Below, in pieces: positions 52,373-61,424 of a DNA stretch of 64,000 nucleotides (positions are counted from its first letter, which is position 1; the number at the start of each line of letters is the position of its first letter). Position numbers and translations under genes: made by a program. Under the pieces are notes generated by a model. The model was not told the DNA's origin. It searched no databases and saw nothing but the letters and a program-made list of their open reading frames with translations. The DNA comes from SFHK01 sp045538305 (lineage in GTDB: Bacteria; Bacillota; Clostridia; Christensenellales; Aristaeellaceae), in assembly GCA_045538305.1 (NCBI GenBank), contig JAZSRC010000054.1, forward strand, positions 20,146 through 84,145, read 5' to 3'.

Positions 52373-54379
52373 ATGTTTCAGCTGAAAAGCAACTATCAGC
52401 CGAGAGGGGATCAGCCGCAGGCGATCGACGCACTAGTGGACGGATTGAAAAGCGGCGTTCACGATCAGGTGCTGTTGGGCGTAACCGGCTCCGGAAAAAC
52501 CTTCACCATGGCCAACATTATTCAAAGAATGCAGCGGCCCACGCTTGTGATTGCGCACAATAAAACCCTCGCCGCGCAGCTGGCGGGCGAATTCCGGGAG
52601 TTCTTTCCCGACAGCGCCGTAGGCTATTTTGTTTCGTATTACGATTATTATCAGCCGGAGGCCTATATTCCCTCCACCGATACTTTTATTGAGAAGGACG
52701 CCTCCATAAACGCAGAAATCGACCGCATGCGCCACAGCGCAACATCATGGCTGAGCGAAAGGCGCGACGTAATTATCGTCGCTTCCGTAAGCTGCATATA
52801 CGGCATGGGCGACCCGGAGGAATACCGCGGCCTGTCCGTTTCCCTGCGGGAAGGGCAGATCATCGACCGGGACGACCTGCTTCGGCAGCTGATTGACATA
52901 CAGTTTACCAGAAACGACTTTGAATCTGAGCGCGGTACATTCCGCGTACGCGGCGAGGTTGTAGAAATTATCCCGGCCGCGGAATTTGAAAAGGCGCTGC
53001 GCGTGGAATTTTTCGGCGACGAAATTGACAGAATCAGCGAAGTGGATACGCTGACGGGCGCTGCCATACGCCATCTGTCGCATGTGGTATTGTATCCCGC
53101 ATCGCACTACGTTACATCGCGCGAGAAAATGGACGCATGCATAGAAAACATCGAAGCCGATCTTTTTGAGCAGGTCGAAGCTTTCCGGCGCGACGATCGC
53201 CTGATTGAAGCGCAAAGGCTTGAGCAAAGAACGCATTACGACGTTGAAATGATGCGGGAAATCGGCTATTGTTCCGGCATTGAAAACTATTCCCGCTATT
53301 TTGACGGGCGTCAGCCGGGCGACGCGCCGTTTACGCTTTTGGATTACTTTCCAAAGGATTTTCTGGTGTTTATCGACGAAGCTCATGTTACCGTTCCTCA
53401 GATCCGCGCCATGTACAACGGCGATTTCGCCAGAAAGAGCTCGCTGGTCGACTACGGATTCCGCCTTAAAAGCGCCTTTGACAACCGCCCCCTGAAATTT
53501 CACGAGTTTGAACAAAGAATCGGACAAACCATATACGTTTCCGCAACGCCCGGCCCCTACGAAATGGCGCGCGCCGGGCAGGTGGTAGAGCAAATTATTC
53601 GCCCGACCGGCCTGCTGGACCCCGAAATCATCGTCCGCACTGCGACGGGACAGGTGGACGACTTGCTGAGCGAGGTTAGAAAAACAACCGAAAACGGCGG
53701 ACGCACGCTGGTGACCACACTCACCAAGCGCATGGCGGAAAGCCTTACCAGCTACCTTCGCGAAATGAATGTACGCGTGGAATATCTGCACTCCGACGTT
53801 GAAACGCTGGAGCGAATCAAAATTCTTCGCTCTTTGCGCCTTGGAGAGTTTGACGTGCTGGTCGGCATTAACCTTTTGAGAGAAGGTCTGGATCTTCCCG
53901 AGGTGCAGCTGGTGGCCATCCTCGACGCTGACAAGGAGGGCTTTCTGCGAAGCGAAACATCCCTGGTGCAGACCATCGGGCGCGCCGCGCGAAACGTGGA
54001 TGGAAAGGTCATTATGTACGCCGACAATATTACCGATTCCATGTTCCGCGCCATTACGGAAACCAACCGCAGGCGCTCGATACAAATGGCCTATAACGAG
54101 CAGAACGGCATCCGCCCCGAAACCGTACGCGCCGCCGTAAAGGAACTGATGCAAATCGCCCGTGACGTGGACACCGACGGCGGAAACAGCGCACTGGATC
54201 AGGAGGAAAAGCAGATGGCGATCGAGCGTCTGGAAGAGCGCATGCTCGCCGCCGCCGCAAACCTCGATTTCGAAGAAGCCGCCAAGCTGCGCGATCAGAT
54301 GCTGGCCCTCAAGGGCGAAAAAACCATGGCAACAAACGAAAAATCCCGCCGCGCTAGGCGAAGCCGAAAGGCGCATTGA
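52373..54379 (+). CDS. uvrB: Excinuclease ABC subunit B
   Basis: 668 residues from ATG 52373 (AAAGGAGGG 6 nt upstream). Damage-verifying helicase-like subunit of nucleotide excision repair. Walker A LLGVTGSGKTFTMAN, the beta-hairpin FVSYYDYYQPEAYIPSTDTFIEKD, DEAHVTVPQIRAMYNGD, YVSATPGPYE, LLREGLDLPEVQLVAILDADKEGFLRSE and QTIGRAARN. The C-terminal UVR domain (LEERMLAAAANLDFEEAAKLRDQ) is present, so it can recruit UvrC. Directly followed by uvrA; uvrC is not in the window. Likely SOS-controlled. Confidence 0.98.
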   Translation: MFQLKSNYQPRGDQPQAIDALVDGLKSGVHDQVLLGVTGSGKTFTMANIIQRMQRPTLVIAHNKTLAAQLAGEFREFFPDSAVGYFVSYYDYYQPEAYIPSTDTFIEKDASINAEIDRMRHSATSWLSERRDVIIVASVSCIYGMGDPEEYRGLSVSLREGQIIDRDDLLRQLIDIQFTRNDFESERGTFRVRGEVVEIIPAAEFEKALRVEFFGDEIDRISEVDTLTGAAIRHLSHVVLYPASHYVTSREKMDACIENIEADLFEQVEAFRRDDRLIEAQRLEQRTHYDVEMMREIGYCSGIENYSRYFDGRQPGDAPFTLLDYFPKDFLVFIDEAHVTVPQIRAMYNGDFARKSSLVDYGFRLKSAFDNRPLKFHEFEQRIGQTIYVSATPGPYEMARAGQVVEQIIRPTGLLDPEIIVRTATGQVDDLLSEVRKTTENGGRTLVTTLTKRMAESLTSYLREMNVRVEYLHSDVETLERIKILRSLRLGEFDVLVGINLLREGLDLPEVQLVAILDADKEGFLRSETSLVQTIGRAARNVDGKVIMYADNITDSMFRAITETNRRRSIQMAYNEQNGIRPETVRAAVKELMQIARDVDTDGGNSALDQEEKQMAIERLEERMLAAAANLDFEEAAKLRDQMLALKGEKTMATNEKSRRARRSRKAH

Positions 54380-54403
54380 CGATAAGGAGATTTACGAGGC
54401 TAT

Positions 54404-57232
54404 ATGAACAACCATATTACGGTAAAAGGCGTGCGCGTTCACAATCTGAAAAATATCAGCCTTTCCATCCCGCGCGACAAGCTGATCGTTATGACGGGGC
54501 TTTCGGGCAGCGGAAAGTCGTCCCTTGCGTTCGACACCATTTACGCGGAAGGTCAGCGCCGGTATGTGGAATCGCTTTCCAGCTATGCAAGGCAATTCCT
54601 GGGACAGATGGACAAGCCCGATATCGATTCAATCGACGGTCTGTCGCCCGCCATATCCATCGACCAGAAAACCACCAGCAAAAACCCGCGTTCCACCGTC
54701 GGAACCGTTACGGAAATACACGACTACCTGCGCCTTTTATATGCACGCGCAGGCACGCCGCATTGCCCGGAGTGCGGGCGCATAATCCGGCAGCAGACCA
54801 TCGATCAGATTGTCGATCAGGTGCTTGCCCTTCCGGAGCGCACGCGCATTATGGTGCTTGCCCCGGCTGTTCGCGGAAGAAAGGGCGAATACGTAAAGCT
54901 TCTGGAGGATATGGCGCGAAACGGCTACGTACGCGCGCGCATCGACGGTGAATTGTATGAACTGTCTGATCCTCCGCAGCTGAACAAAAACCTGAAGCAC
55001 ACCATCGAAATTGTAATCGACCGCCTGATCATTCGCGAGGATATCCAGCAAAGGCTTACCGATTCCATCGAAACCGCCATGAAAATCGGCCAGAATCTGG
55101 CGGTAATCAGCGTCATCGGCGGCGAGGATATGCTGTTTTCTCAGTCCTACGCCTGCCCGGACTGCGGAATTTCCGTTGAAGAGCTTACGCCGCGTATGTT
55201 CTCCTTCAACAATCCCTACGGCGCATGTCCTACCTGTTCGGGGCTTGGCATGCTGATGAAAATCGATCCTGAAGCCATTATACCCGATCCATCCAAAAGC
55301 CTGAACGAAGGCGCAATCCGCGTATCCGGCTGGGACAGCTCCACCGAGGGCGGGCAAATGGCCAGAATGTATCTGGAAGCGCTATCTGCCCACTACGGCT
55401 TTTCCATGGACGCACCCGTCAGCGAACTGCCCGAAAAGATCCTAAACATCCTGTATTACGGAACGAAAAACGAAAAAATCACCATAGAATACGAACGAGA
55501 CGGCAGAAAAAGCCGCTATCAGGCGCCATTTGAGGGTATAATCACCAATCTTGAGCGCAAATACCGCGAAACCGGAAGCGACTCCATGAAGGAAGTATAC
55601 GAAAGCTATATGGCCAACACCCCCTGCCCCGAATGCGGCGGGCGCAGGCTGAAGCGCGAATCGCTGGCAGTAACGGTGGACGGAAAGAACATTGCCGAAA
55701 TCAGCGAATTGTCCGTGCGCGACGCGCTGGGCTTTTTTGAAAACGTACATCTTACCGAAAAAGAAAGAATCATAGCGCATCAGGTGCTGAAGGAGGTTAA
55801 TTCCCGCCTCGGCTTCCTGCGCGATGTAGGCCTTGAATACCTTACCCTGTCTAGAAGCGCCGCCACGCTGTCGGGCGGCGAAGCGCAGCGCATACGCCTT
55901 GCCACGCAGATCGGCTCATCGCTCATGGGGGTACTCTATATTCTGGACGAGCCGTCCATCGGCCTTCACCAGCACGATAACCGAAAGCTTCTCGGTACGC
56001 TTAAGCATCTGCGGGACCTCGGAAACACGTTGATTGTCGTAGAACACGATGAGGAAACCATGCTGGCCTCCGACTATATTGTCGATATCGGCCCGGGCGC
56101 GGGCACAAATGGCGGCTTTGTCGTTGCGCAAGGTACGCCGGAAGAGATTATGAAAAACCCAGCGTCCATCACAGGACAATATCTGAGCGGGAAACGCGTT
56201 GTTCCGATACCGGAAACACGCAGAACCCCCTCCGGCTGGCTTACCATAAAAAATGCCCGCGCAAACAACCTGCGCGGAATCGATGTGGATATTCCTCTGG
56301 GAGCAATCACCTGCGTAACCGGCCTGTCAGGCAGCGGAAAATCATCGCTGATAAACGAAATCCTTTTTAAAGCCCTTTCCCGTACGCTCAACCGTTCCAA
56401 AGAGCGCCCCGGCCTGCACGACGGAATAGAGGGCGTTGAACGGCTTGATAAAATCATCGCCATCGACCAATCGCCCATTGGCCGGACTCCGCGCTCCAAC
56501 CCGGCCACCTATACAGGCCTTTTTGATCTGATCCGCGACGTTTTCGCATCCACGGCTGATGCAAAAACCCGCGGCTATAAAAGCAACCGCTTCTCCTTCA
56601 ACGTAAAGGGCGGCCGGTGCGAGGCATGCTCCGGCGACGGCATTATCCGCATTGAGATGCATTTCCTGCCGGACGTATATGTGCCGTGCGAGGTGTGCAA
56701 GGGCAAGCGCTATAACCGCGAAACACTGGAGGTTAAGTATAAAGGCAAAAGCATTTTTGACGTGCTGGACATGACAATAGCTGAAGCGCTGGAATTCTTC
56801 CGCCCGCTTCCGCGCCTTGCGCAGAAACTTCAGACGATGGTAGACGTCGGACTGGGATATGTAAAGCTTGGACAGCCGTCAACGCAGCTGTCCGGCGGCG
56901 AAGCGCAAAGGGTAAAGCTTGCCACAGAGCTTTCCAGAAGGGCGACAGGCCGCACGATGTACGTGCTGGACGAGCCCACAACCGGATTGCACATGGCGGA
57001 CGTGGAAAATCTGAACGACGTGCTTCAGCGCCTTGCCGAACAGGGAAATACACTGGTGATCATAGAGCATAACCTGGACGTGATCAAAACCGCCGATTAT
57101 ATCATCGATATGGGCCCGGAGGGCGGCGACAGGGGCGGACGGGTTATTGCGCAAGGCACACCGGAAGAGGTAGCGCAGATTAAGGAAAGCTACACCGGTC
57201 AGTTCCTTAAGGAAATATTCAAAGGAAAGTGA
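54404..57232 (+). CDS. uvrA: Excinuclease ABC subunit A
   Basis: 942 residues, full length. DNA-damage-sensing ABC-type ATPase. First ATP site MTGLSGSGKSSLAFDTIYAEGQRRYVESLS, zinc module CPECGRIIRQ..., CPDCG...CPTCSGLG, first signature LSGGEAQRIRLATQIGSSL with LDEPSIGLHQHDN; second Walker A VTGLSGSGKSSLINEIL, CEACSGDG...CEVCKGKRYN zinc module, and the second signature LSGGEAQRVKLATELSRRATG with LDEPTTGLHMADV. GATAAGGAG upstream; 24 nt after uvrB, so the same transcript. Confidence 0.98.
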   Translation: MNNHITVKGVRVHNLKNISLSIPRDKLIVMTGLSGSGKSSLAFDTIYAEGQRRYVESLSSYARQFLGQMDKPDIDSIDGLSPAISIDQKTTSKNPRSTVGTVTEIHDYLRLLYARAGTPHCPECGRIIRQQTIDQIVDQVLALPERTRIMVLAPAVRGRKGEYVKLLEDMARNGYVRARIDGELYELSDPPQLNKNLKHTIEIVIDRLIIREDIQQRLTDSIETAMKIGQNLAVISVIGGEDMLFSQSYACPDCGISVEELTPRMFSFNNPYGACPTCSGLGMLMKIDPEAIIPDPSKSLNEGAIRVSGWDSSTEGGQMARMYLEALSAHYGFSMDAPVSELPEKILNILYYGTKNEKITIEYERDGRKSRYQAPFEGIITNLERKYRETGSDSMKEVYESYMANTPCPECGGRRLKRESLAVTVDGKNIAEISELSVRDALGFFENVHLTEKERIIAHQVLKEVNSRLGFLRDVGLEYLTLSRSAATLSGGEAQRIRLATQIGSSLMGVLYILDEPSIGLHQHDNRKLLGTLKHLRDLGNTLIVVEHDEETMLASDYIVDIGPGAGTNGGFVVAQGTPEEIMKNPASITGQYLSGKRVVPIPETRRTPSGWLTIKNARANNLRGIDVDIPLGAITCVTGLSGSGKSSLINEILFKALSRTLNRSKERPGLHDGIEGVERLDKIIAIDQSPIGRTPRSNPATYTGLFDLIRDVFASTADAKTRGYKSNRFSFNVKGGRCEACSGDGIIRIEMHFLPDVYVPCEVCKGKRYNRETLEVKYKGKSIFDVLDMTIAEALEFFRPLPRLAQKLQTMVDVGLGYVKLGQPSTQLSGGEAQRVKLATELSRRATGRTMYVLDEPTTGLHMADVENLNDVLQRLAEQGNTLVIIEHNLDVIKTADYIIDMGPEGGDRGGRVIAQGTPEEVAQIKESYTGQFLKEIFKGK

Positions 57233-57237
57233 TTTTT

Positions 57238-57945
57238 ATGATGCGAAAGGGAATAGCCTTCTTTGTTTTTTCCCTTGTATTGGTATACCTGCTTTCACCT
57301 GCCGCATGCGCGGACAGGCAGTTTCAGCCAAACACCGCGCAGGACGCAAAGCTTCAGGCGCTCAATTGCCTGATGAACGTGGCGTTCAGCCCGGAATACG
57401 GCGATGAAAGGGATTCCATCATCCGCTGGCAGCAGCCGATCTACATTTATGCCGGTGGCGTCCCGACAAGGGAAGACCTTAAAAAGCTGGATGCTTTCAT
57501 TATGGAAATCGCCCTTCGCGTTCCCGGAATGCCAAACATCTACCGCACCGAAAGCGAGTACAAAGCAAATATCACCATGTATTTCGTAAATGAAAACGAA
57601 ATGGGGGATTATGTCAGCGGTTATGAAAAAGGAAACATCGGTATGGTTACCTACTGGTATACCGATGAGGAAATCTACCGTGCAGAAATCGCAATCTCTG
57701 CAGATACAACCGACCAATCGACAAGAAACCACCTGATTATGGAAGAATTCATAAACGGGATCGGGCTTGGAAACGACCATGATATGTACGAGGACAGCAT
57801 CATCTACCAGCATTCCAACACCGCGCAGAAGCTGAGCGAGGTTGACTGGCTGATGCTGAACATGATCTATTCACCTGAGGTTGAGCATGGCATGAGCTCA
57901 AATGACGCATACAACGCACTGCTTCAAAACATACTGGCAAAATAG
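57238..57945 (+). CDS. Secreted DUF2927-like putative metallopeptidase
   Basis: 235 residues from ATG 57238 (AAGGAAAG about 10 nt upstream; GTG 57229 overlapping the uvrA stop is less likely). Signal peptide residues 1-26 (FFVFSLVLVYLLSPAACA). The body has ISIW-like RWQQPIYIYAGGVPTREDLKKLDAFI, NITMYFVNENEM and RNHLIMEEFINGIGLGNDHDMYEDSIIYQHS, which resembles DUF2927, where the E-E region and downstream residues suggest a metallopeptidase-like fold. I see no canonical HExxH. It probably reads through from uvrA but is unlikely to share its role. Confidence 0.65.
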   Translation: MMRKGIAFFVFSLVLVYLLSPAACADRQFQPNTAQDAKLQALNCLMNVAFSPEYGDERDSIIRWQQPIYIYAGGVPTREDLKKLDAFIMEIALRVPGMPNIYRTESEYKANITMYFVNENEMGDYVSGYEKGNIGMVTYWYTDEEIYRAEIAISADTTDQSTRNHLIMEEFINGIGLGNDHDMYEDSIIYQHSNTAQKLSEVDWLMLNMIYSPEVEHGMSSNDAYNALLQNILAK

Positions 57946-58011
57946 AGAAAAACGGAATGGGCAGAAGCCCTCTCCATTTAACCATCAAAACAGTACCTTT
58001 TGAAAGAAACG

Positions 58012-59163
58012 TCAGCGTATCATCTCCGAATACGCCATGATATACGGGCCTACGCCCTTTCCCTCCTGCGGCATGTAGTAATCCTCTCTGCGATAATTGT
58101 CTTCGCCCGAGGCTGTTGCCATCAGGTATACATCTGTAAGTGCGGAGCCAATCAGCTTCTGCTCGGTAAGCCGGGTAAATACATCCCTGCCGATATTGGC
58201 CATATCCTGATCAAGCGCGCCCAGCCTTGCGCCCTTCATCAGCACGTAAGCCATCATAGCGCTTCCGCTGCTTTCCGCGCGGTTGCCGTTTCCCTTGGGT
58301 TCGTTGATCAGGTTATTCCAGAGCCCGGTTTCTTCATCGCGCCAGGCGAGCATATTCCGGCAGAATTCACGAAGACCGGCGCCGAGCCGTTCCCTGTTTT
58401 CTCCCGACAGGCATTCGTACACTTCGATCTGTGCCATAGCATACCATCCGCAGGCGCGCAGCCAGAAAAACGGGCAGACGTCCTTTTTATGGTTGCCGGC
58501 GTGATAGAAAAGCCCGGTTTTCGGATCCAGCAAATGTTCATTTACCCAGAAAAAACGCCCGGCCACTCGGGAAAGCTCTTCTTCATTTCCCGTTTTTTTC
58601 GCGTATCTGGCAAGGAAGTTCTGCGACATATACAAACCATCCAGCCATACGGCAAACTTAGGCGGCTTTCCGCCGCGCCACACATGATAGTAATTTCCGC
58701 CAAGCTCTTTAGGCGCATATTTCGCGTTTACAACCGCAAGATCGTGATACAGCGCATCCGCCAATATTTTTATTTCTTCCTCATGATCCATAAACGCAGG
58801 CAGCAGGCTTGCCGTTTTATAGCAGTCCACGCCGTGATCGGGTACATAGCCCGCATATTCATTAAGGCGTCCATCCGTCTCGACGGCTTTCAGATAGGAA
58901 AGCGCATAATCGCGGTATTTTTCGCCGGTTCCGGCTTCATACATATAGTACAGGCCTTCCATAACGATGCCGATATAGTAGCTCCAGTCAAACAGAAAAC
59001 TTTTTCCGTTTTTCGGGCACCTGCGCTCGTTATCCCATGCGAAAAACCGGTTTTCATCCTCAACAATTGCCTTCGGATCCCCGTTTGGCGCATCCACCGT
59101 AAGTGCGTCGATAAATGCGCGCGCGCGTTTCATGGAAGCCTCTATTCTTTCCTTCGTCATCAT
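58012..59163 (-). CDS. GH105/GH88-like unsaturated uronyl hydrolase
   Basis: 383 residues from ATG 59163 (AGGGGGG 7 nt upstream; a longer frame to 59238 overlaps the neighbour's terminator). (Alpha/alpha)6-barrel hydrolase of the YteR/YesR type: DWSYYIGIVMEGLYYMYEAG, GYVPDHGVDCYKTASLLPAF, VWLDGLYMSQNFLARYA with the catalytic Asp, ACGWYAMAQIEV, GLWNNLINE and ESSGSAMMAYVLMKG. These enzymes remove the 4,5-unsaturated uronic acid left by a polysaccharide lyase, a logical partner of the heparinase-like protein. No signal peptide, so cytosolic. Confidence 0.85.
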   Translation of the reverse strand: MMTKERIEASMKRARAFIDALTVDAPNGDPKAIVEDENRFFAWDNERRCPKNGKSFLFDWSYYIGIVMEGLYYMYEAGTGEKYRDYALSYLKAVETDGRLNEYAGYVPDHGVDCYKTASLLPAFMDHEEEIKILADALYHDLAVVNAKYAPKELGGNYYHVWRGGKPPKFAVWLDGLYMSQNFLARYAKKTGNEEELSRVAGRFFWVNEHLLDPKTGLFYHAGNHKKDVCPFFWLRACGWYAMAQIEVYECLSGENRERLGAGLREFCRNMLAWRDEETGLWNNLINEPKGNGNRAESSGSAMMAYVLMKGARLGALDQDMANIGRDVFTRLTEQKLIGSALTDVYLMATASGEDNYRREDYYMPQEGKGVGPYIMAYSEMIR

Positions 59164-59218
59164 ACCTGCGCCCCCCTTTGTTTGATCATGTATATTAATT
59201 CCATTTTTGCATAATAAG

Positions 59219-59264
59219 GAAAAGACCGCCGGGAGCATTACCTTTTCAGCATGCTCCTGGCGGT
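59219..59264 (-). terminator. Terminator at the end of the S24/S26 peptidase gene
   Basis: Minus strand: ACCGCCAGGAGCAT/ATGCTCCCGGCGGT, 14 bp with one mismatch, then CTTTTCCTTATT. The peptidase stop codon lies in the loop, so the hairpin overlaps the coding end and separates the cassette from the GH105-like gene. Confidence 0.8.
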
Positions 59265-59705
59265 TCTTTTGATTTTACCTATGGCTCGGCATACAAAATG
59301 CCTAAACGGTCTGGAATAATGCCAGAAGCGGCAATATGTACGATAATGCCAACAGGTAACCGATATCTCCCGTTTCCCGCGCGTAAAAGCCGTAACAACG
59401 GCAATCATCTGGTCGTGTCTGAGGCCGGGCTCCGGAACAAACTGGTTGTCTCCCATGGCGGTATAGGTTTCACCCGAGCGGATAATTCTATGCAGCACAA
59501 AATTGCCGTTATCGCGCCTGTACAAGGGCAGATCGTACTTTTTCAGCCTTTCTTTTACTGGCGAAAGCGTTATGGAATCAATGCCTTCTCTTAGCATGGG
59601 CAGCATACTGACGCCGTGGGGCATAAAGCGCACGCATTTACCCTGCGCAAGCTGCTCTTCAATCAGCGGCAGCAGCGTCTCCAGCTGCATATCCTTAGTT
59701 TTCAA
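59238..59705 (-). CDS. S24/S26 (signal peptidase-like) family protein
   Basis: 155 residues. Residues about 24-40 hold the S26 serine motif region CVRFMPHGVSMLPMLREG (candidate nucleophile Ser33 in GVSMLP), followed by DSITLSPV, DLPLYRRDNGNFVLHRII (the R-x5-hhHRI motif of S24/S26 proteases) and YTAMGDNQFVPEPGL (GDN motif). It lacks an N-terminal anchor but ends in an aromatic/basic tail. Start: TTG 59705 has AAGGAG 10 nt upstream and overlaps the PqqD gene; ATG 59690 is an alternative. Likely cleaves the modified peptide or its leader (inference from neighbours). Confidence 0.72.
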   Translation of the reverse strand: MKTKDMQLETLLPLIEEQLAQGKCVRFMPHGVSMLPMLREGIDSITLSPVKERLKKYDLPLYRRDNGNFVLHRIIRSGETYTAMGDNQFVPEPGLRHDQMIAVVTAFTRGKREISVTCWHYRTYCRFWHYSRPFRHFVCRAIGKIKRTARSMLKR

Positions 59706-59958
59706 GGAAGTCGTTCTCCTTAAGCTTCAGAACAAAGCTGTCCACGCTGCGCTCAGCCGTGGCTTCATCAACCTCGTACTCGGAAAGCAGCGCTTTTACA
59801 AGCTCTTCCTTTTCTGCGCCATCAGTTAGTCTTTCCCACAGAAAGCGTCCGGTGCCATTCAGCGTGATCATGATATTGAGGTTCAATTCATCGCCTGTGG
59901 GCAGCACTACCGTTTCACCTGCGATTTCTCTGAGTACAAATCCTTCTTTGATTTTCAT
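59695..59958 (-). CDS. PqqD-like peptide-binding protein (RiPP recognition element)
   Basis: 87 residues from ATG 59958 (AGGA 7 nt upstream). Typical PqqD family: an N-terminal beta-hairpin (VLREIAGETVVLPTG), then LNIMITLNGTGRFLWERLTDGAEKEELVKALLSEYEVDEATAERSVDSFVLKLKENDFLE, matching the winged-helix recognition element that binds leader peptides of ribosomal peptides. It has its own near-perfect promoter (60012-60040) and overlaps the peptidase gene by 11 nt, so the two are co-translated. Confidence 0.9.
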   Translation of the reverse strand: MKIKEGFVLREIAGETVVLPTGDELNLNIMITLNGTGRFLWERLTDGAEKEELVKALLSEYEVDEATAERSVDSFVLKLKENDFLEN

Positions 59959-60011
59959 ACACATATCCTCACAACATTATAGTCGAAAAAAACAGCATGC
60001 AACGCCTTTTC

Positions 60012-60040
60012 ATCATAGCATGATTAAAGTGGTATGTCAA
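60012..60040 (-). promoter_or_regulatory. Strong promoter of the PqqD-peptidase pair
   Basis: Minus strand: perfect TTGACA (60035-60040), 17-nt spacer, TATGAT (60012-60017); about 48 nt to the PqqD start. Confidence 0.8.
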
Positions 60041-60052
60041 ATGCATACGCCG

Positions 60053-60745
60053 TCATTTTTCGCTCATTGCGCGATACGACACATCAACGCTATCTCTTTC
60101 GGTATTGCATTTCAGCCTCCACACGGGCACCATTTCAAAAAGCTTTTCCAAAAGCGCAAGCAGCTTTTCCCGGCTTTCCTTATCCCGCGGGCGGTTGCAC
60201 TGGCGGATTACGGCAGTAATGGCATTTATACCTATAAACCGTTCTATCGCATTTTCCTGCGCGCGCTCGATCATTGCAATGCCCTGTACCTGCACGCGAA
60301 AATTCCGGCTAATATCGTTTTTCCCGCTCCATGGCGTTCCATAGGCATACCATTTGCCGTTAACCAATCGGAGAGCGGGCTTATCATCATTTAGAATAAA
60401 CGCGCGCGCACCAAATCTTTCCAACCACATATTCACATGCGTGGATTTTCCAGTGCCCGAATCCGCCGAAAACAGATACGCTTTTTCGTCTACTACAACG
60501 CAGGAGGAATGCAGCATAAAGCCGGAAAAATTCAGAAGATGCTTGTAGAAATTAACGCCGGTAAACAAGTATTCGCCCAGATCATCGTCCAGGTACGGAT
60601 AATCCGCACGAATACGCGGCCACGAAGAAACAATTTCGGCGTCCGCGCAGACACATTCGTCTGCGCGGTATTTTTCCGCCTGCTCCTTCGTTCTTCCAAA
60701 CGTTTCCATTTTAACAGTCAAATCGGCAATTCTGTAATACGCCAT
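60053..60745 (-). CDS. HPr-kinase-like P-loop protein of a peptide-modification cassette
   Basis: 230 residues, GGGAG 6 nt before the ATG. The C-terminal domain resembles the HprK/ScmC group: FMLHSSCVVVDEKAYLFSADSGTGKSTHVNMWLERFG (Walker A SADSGTGKST), AFILNDDKPALRL (Walker B-like NDDK), YGTPWSGKNDI (the GTPWSGK hallmark) and a helical tail with two Cys. The N-terminal about 80 residues are a small mixed domain. Homologues occur in lasso and other RiPP clusters, where some phosphorylate the peptide. Here it lies next to PqqD and the peptidase, downstream of the 45-residue peptide. Confidence 0.85.
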   Translation of the reverse strand: MAYYRIADLTVKMETFGRTKEQAEKYRADECVCADAEIVSSWPRIRADYPYLDDDLGEYLFTGVNFYKHLLNFSGFMLHSSCVVVDEKAYLFSADSGTGKSTHVNMWLERFGARAFILNDDKPALRLVNGKWYAYGTPWSGKNDISRNFRVQVQGIAMIERAQENAIERFIGINAITAVIRQCNRPRDKESREKLLALLEKLFEMVPVWRLKCNTERDSVDVSYRAMSEK

Positions 60746-60772
60746 AGCTTCTCCCGGTAACAGTTAAACGTA

Positions 60773-60789
60773 AATTGCAGTCTGCAATT
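60773..60789. promoter_or_regulatory. Perfect 17-nt inverted repeat upstream of the HPr-kinase-like gene
   Basis: AATTGCAG-T-CTGCAATT, two 8-nt arms around one base, in the 68-nt gap between the small membrane protein and the kinase-like gene. The form suits a dimeric repressor operator; a hairpin role is unlikely with a 1-nt loop. Confidence 0.4.
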
Positions 60790-60813
60790 CGCCGCAAATC
60801 CTATTTTTCAGTA

Positions 60814-61239
60814 CTATTTGAAAATCTCACCCATGTCGATAACGGTGTCGCCGCCGACAATGATCGCATCCTGCTGCGCTTCATACTCCGCCTGCGCCTT
60901 TTCGTACCACGCAAAGAAATCCATCGGATCCGAGAAGGAATTGAAGAACTCCAGCTGCTTTTCTTCCGACATGTTGTTGTACTTTTCAAAATCCGTCAGC
61001 GGCCTTGTTGTGGGGGCAGGCGTTGCTGTCGGTTTCGAAGTGGGCTCCGGTGTAGGCGAGGGTTCCGGCGTAACGACAGGCGTTGCGGTTACCTGGGGTA
61101 TTTCGATTTCCTGAAATACGGGCCGCTGATCGTATCCAACAAAACGACCCTGATAGAAAAGTCCCATGCAGAATACAGAGATTAGCACTGCGACCGATAC
61201 CACCGCCGAGGACCTCAATTTTCCGTTTCTTCTGCGCAT
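60814..61239 (-). CDS. Membrane-anchored protein with Pro/Thr linker, unknown function
   Basis: 141 residues; GGGAGGAAG precedes the ATG. A basic N terminus and one transmembrane helix (about 11-30) are followed by a Thr/Pro-rich stalk (about 46-80, TPVVTPEPSPTPEPTSKPT) and an acidic extracellular part (LTDFEKYNNMSEEKQLEFFNSFSDPMDFFAWYEKAQAEYE). I recognise no domain. It sits between the 45-residue peptide and the kinase-like gene, which makes it a possible cassette member, for example a surface anchor or immunity-type protein; that is a guess from position. Confidence 0.75.
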   Translation of the reverse strand: MRRRNGKLRSSAVVSVAVLISVFCMGLFYQGRFVGYDQRPVFQEIEIPQVTATPVVTPEPSPTPEPTSKPTATPAPTTRPLTDFEKYNNMSEEKQLEFFNSFSDPMDFFAWYEKAQAEYEAQQDAIIVGGDTVIDMGEIFK

Positions 61240-61277
61240 AACTGCTTCCTCCCGATAATTCTTACTTAACCACCAAT

Positions 61278-61302
61278 GGCAGGCCGGAAATTCCAGCCTG
61301 CC
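61278..61302 (-). other. Hairpin between the small peptide gene and the downstream cassette
   Basis: Perfect 7-bp stem GGCAGGC/GCCTGCC with an 11-nt loop, 39 nt upstream of the membrane-protein gene. No U-tract follows on the minus strand (ATTGGTGG), so it is not a standard terminator. It could be an attenuator or an mRNA stabiliser. Confidence 0.4.
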
Positions 61303-61424
61303 TTGATGATGTGTTGTGTGTAACGCTGAATGGATCGAATCATACTTTCGTCATTTTCAGCCTTATGTTGATAGCTTTATTGACCGATGAAGCCAACGGC
61401 TCTCTGTAAGAACAGATTTCGTTA

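Noticed and set aside
52745..54376. 543-residue minus-strand frame antisense to uvrB, and 474-residue frame antisense to the GH2 gene
   Set aside because: Shadow frames of GC-rich coding sequence; no start signals or domain motifs.
61302..61363. 25-codon minus-strand frame (MIRSIQRYTQHIIKAG...) just before the stalked membrane protein gene
   Set aside because: No ribosome binding site; its 3' half coincides with the GGCAGGC hairpin, so the frame is probably incidental.
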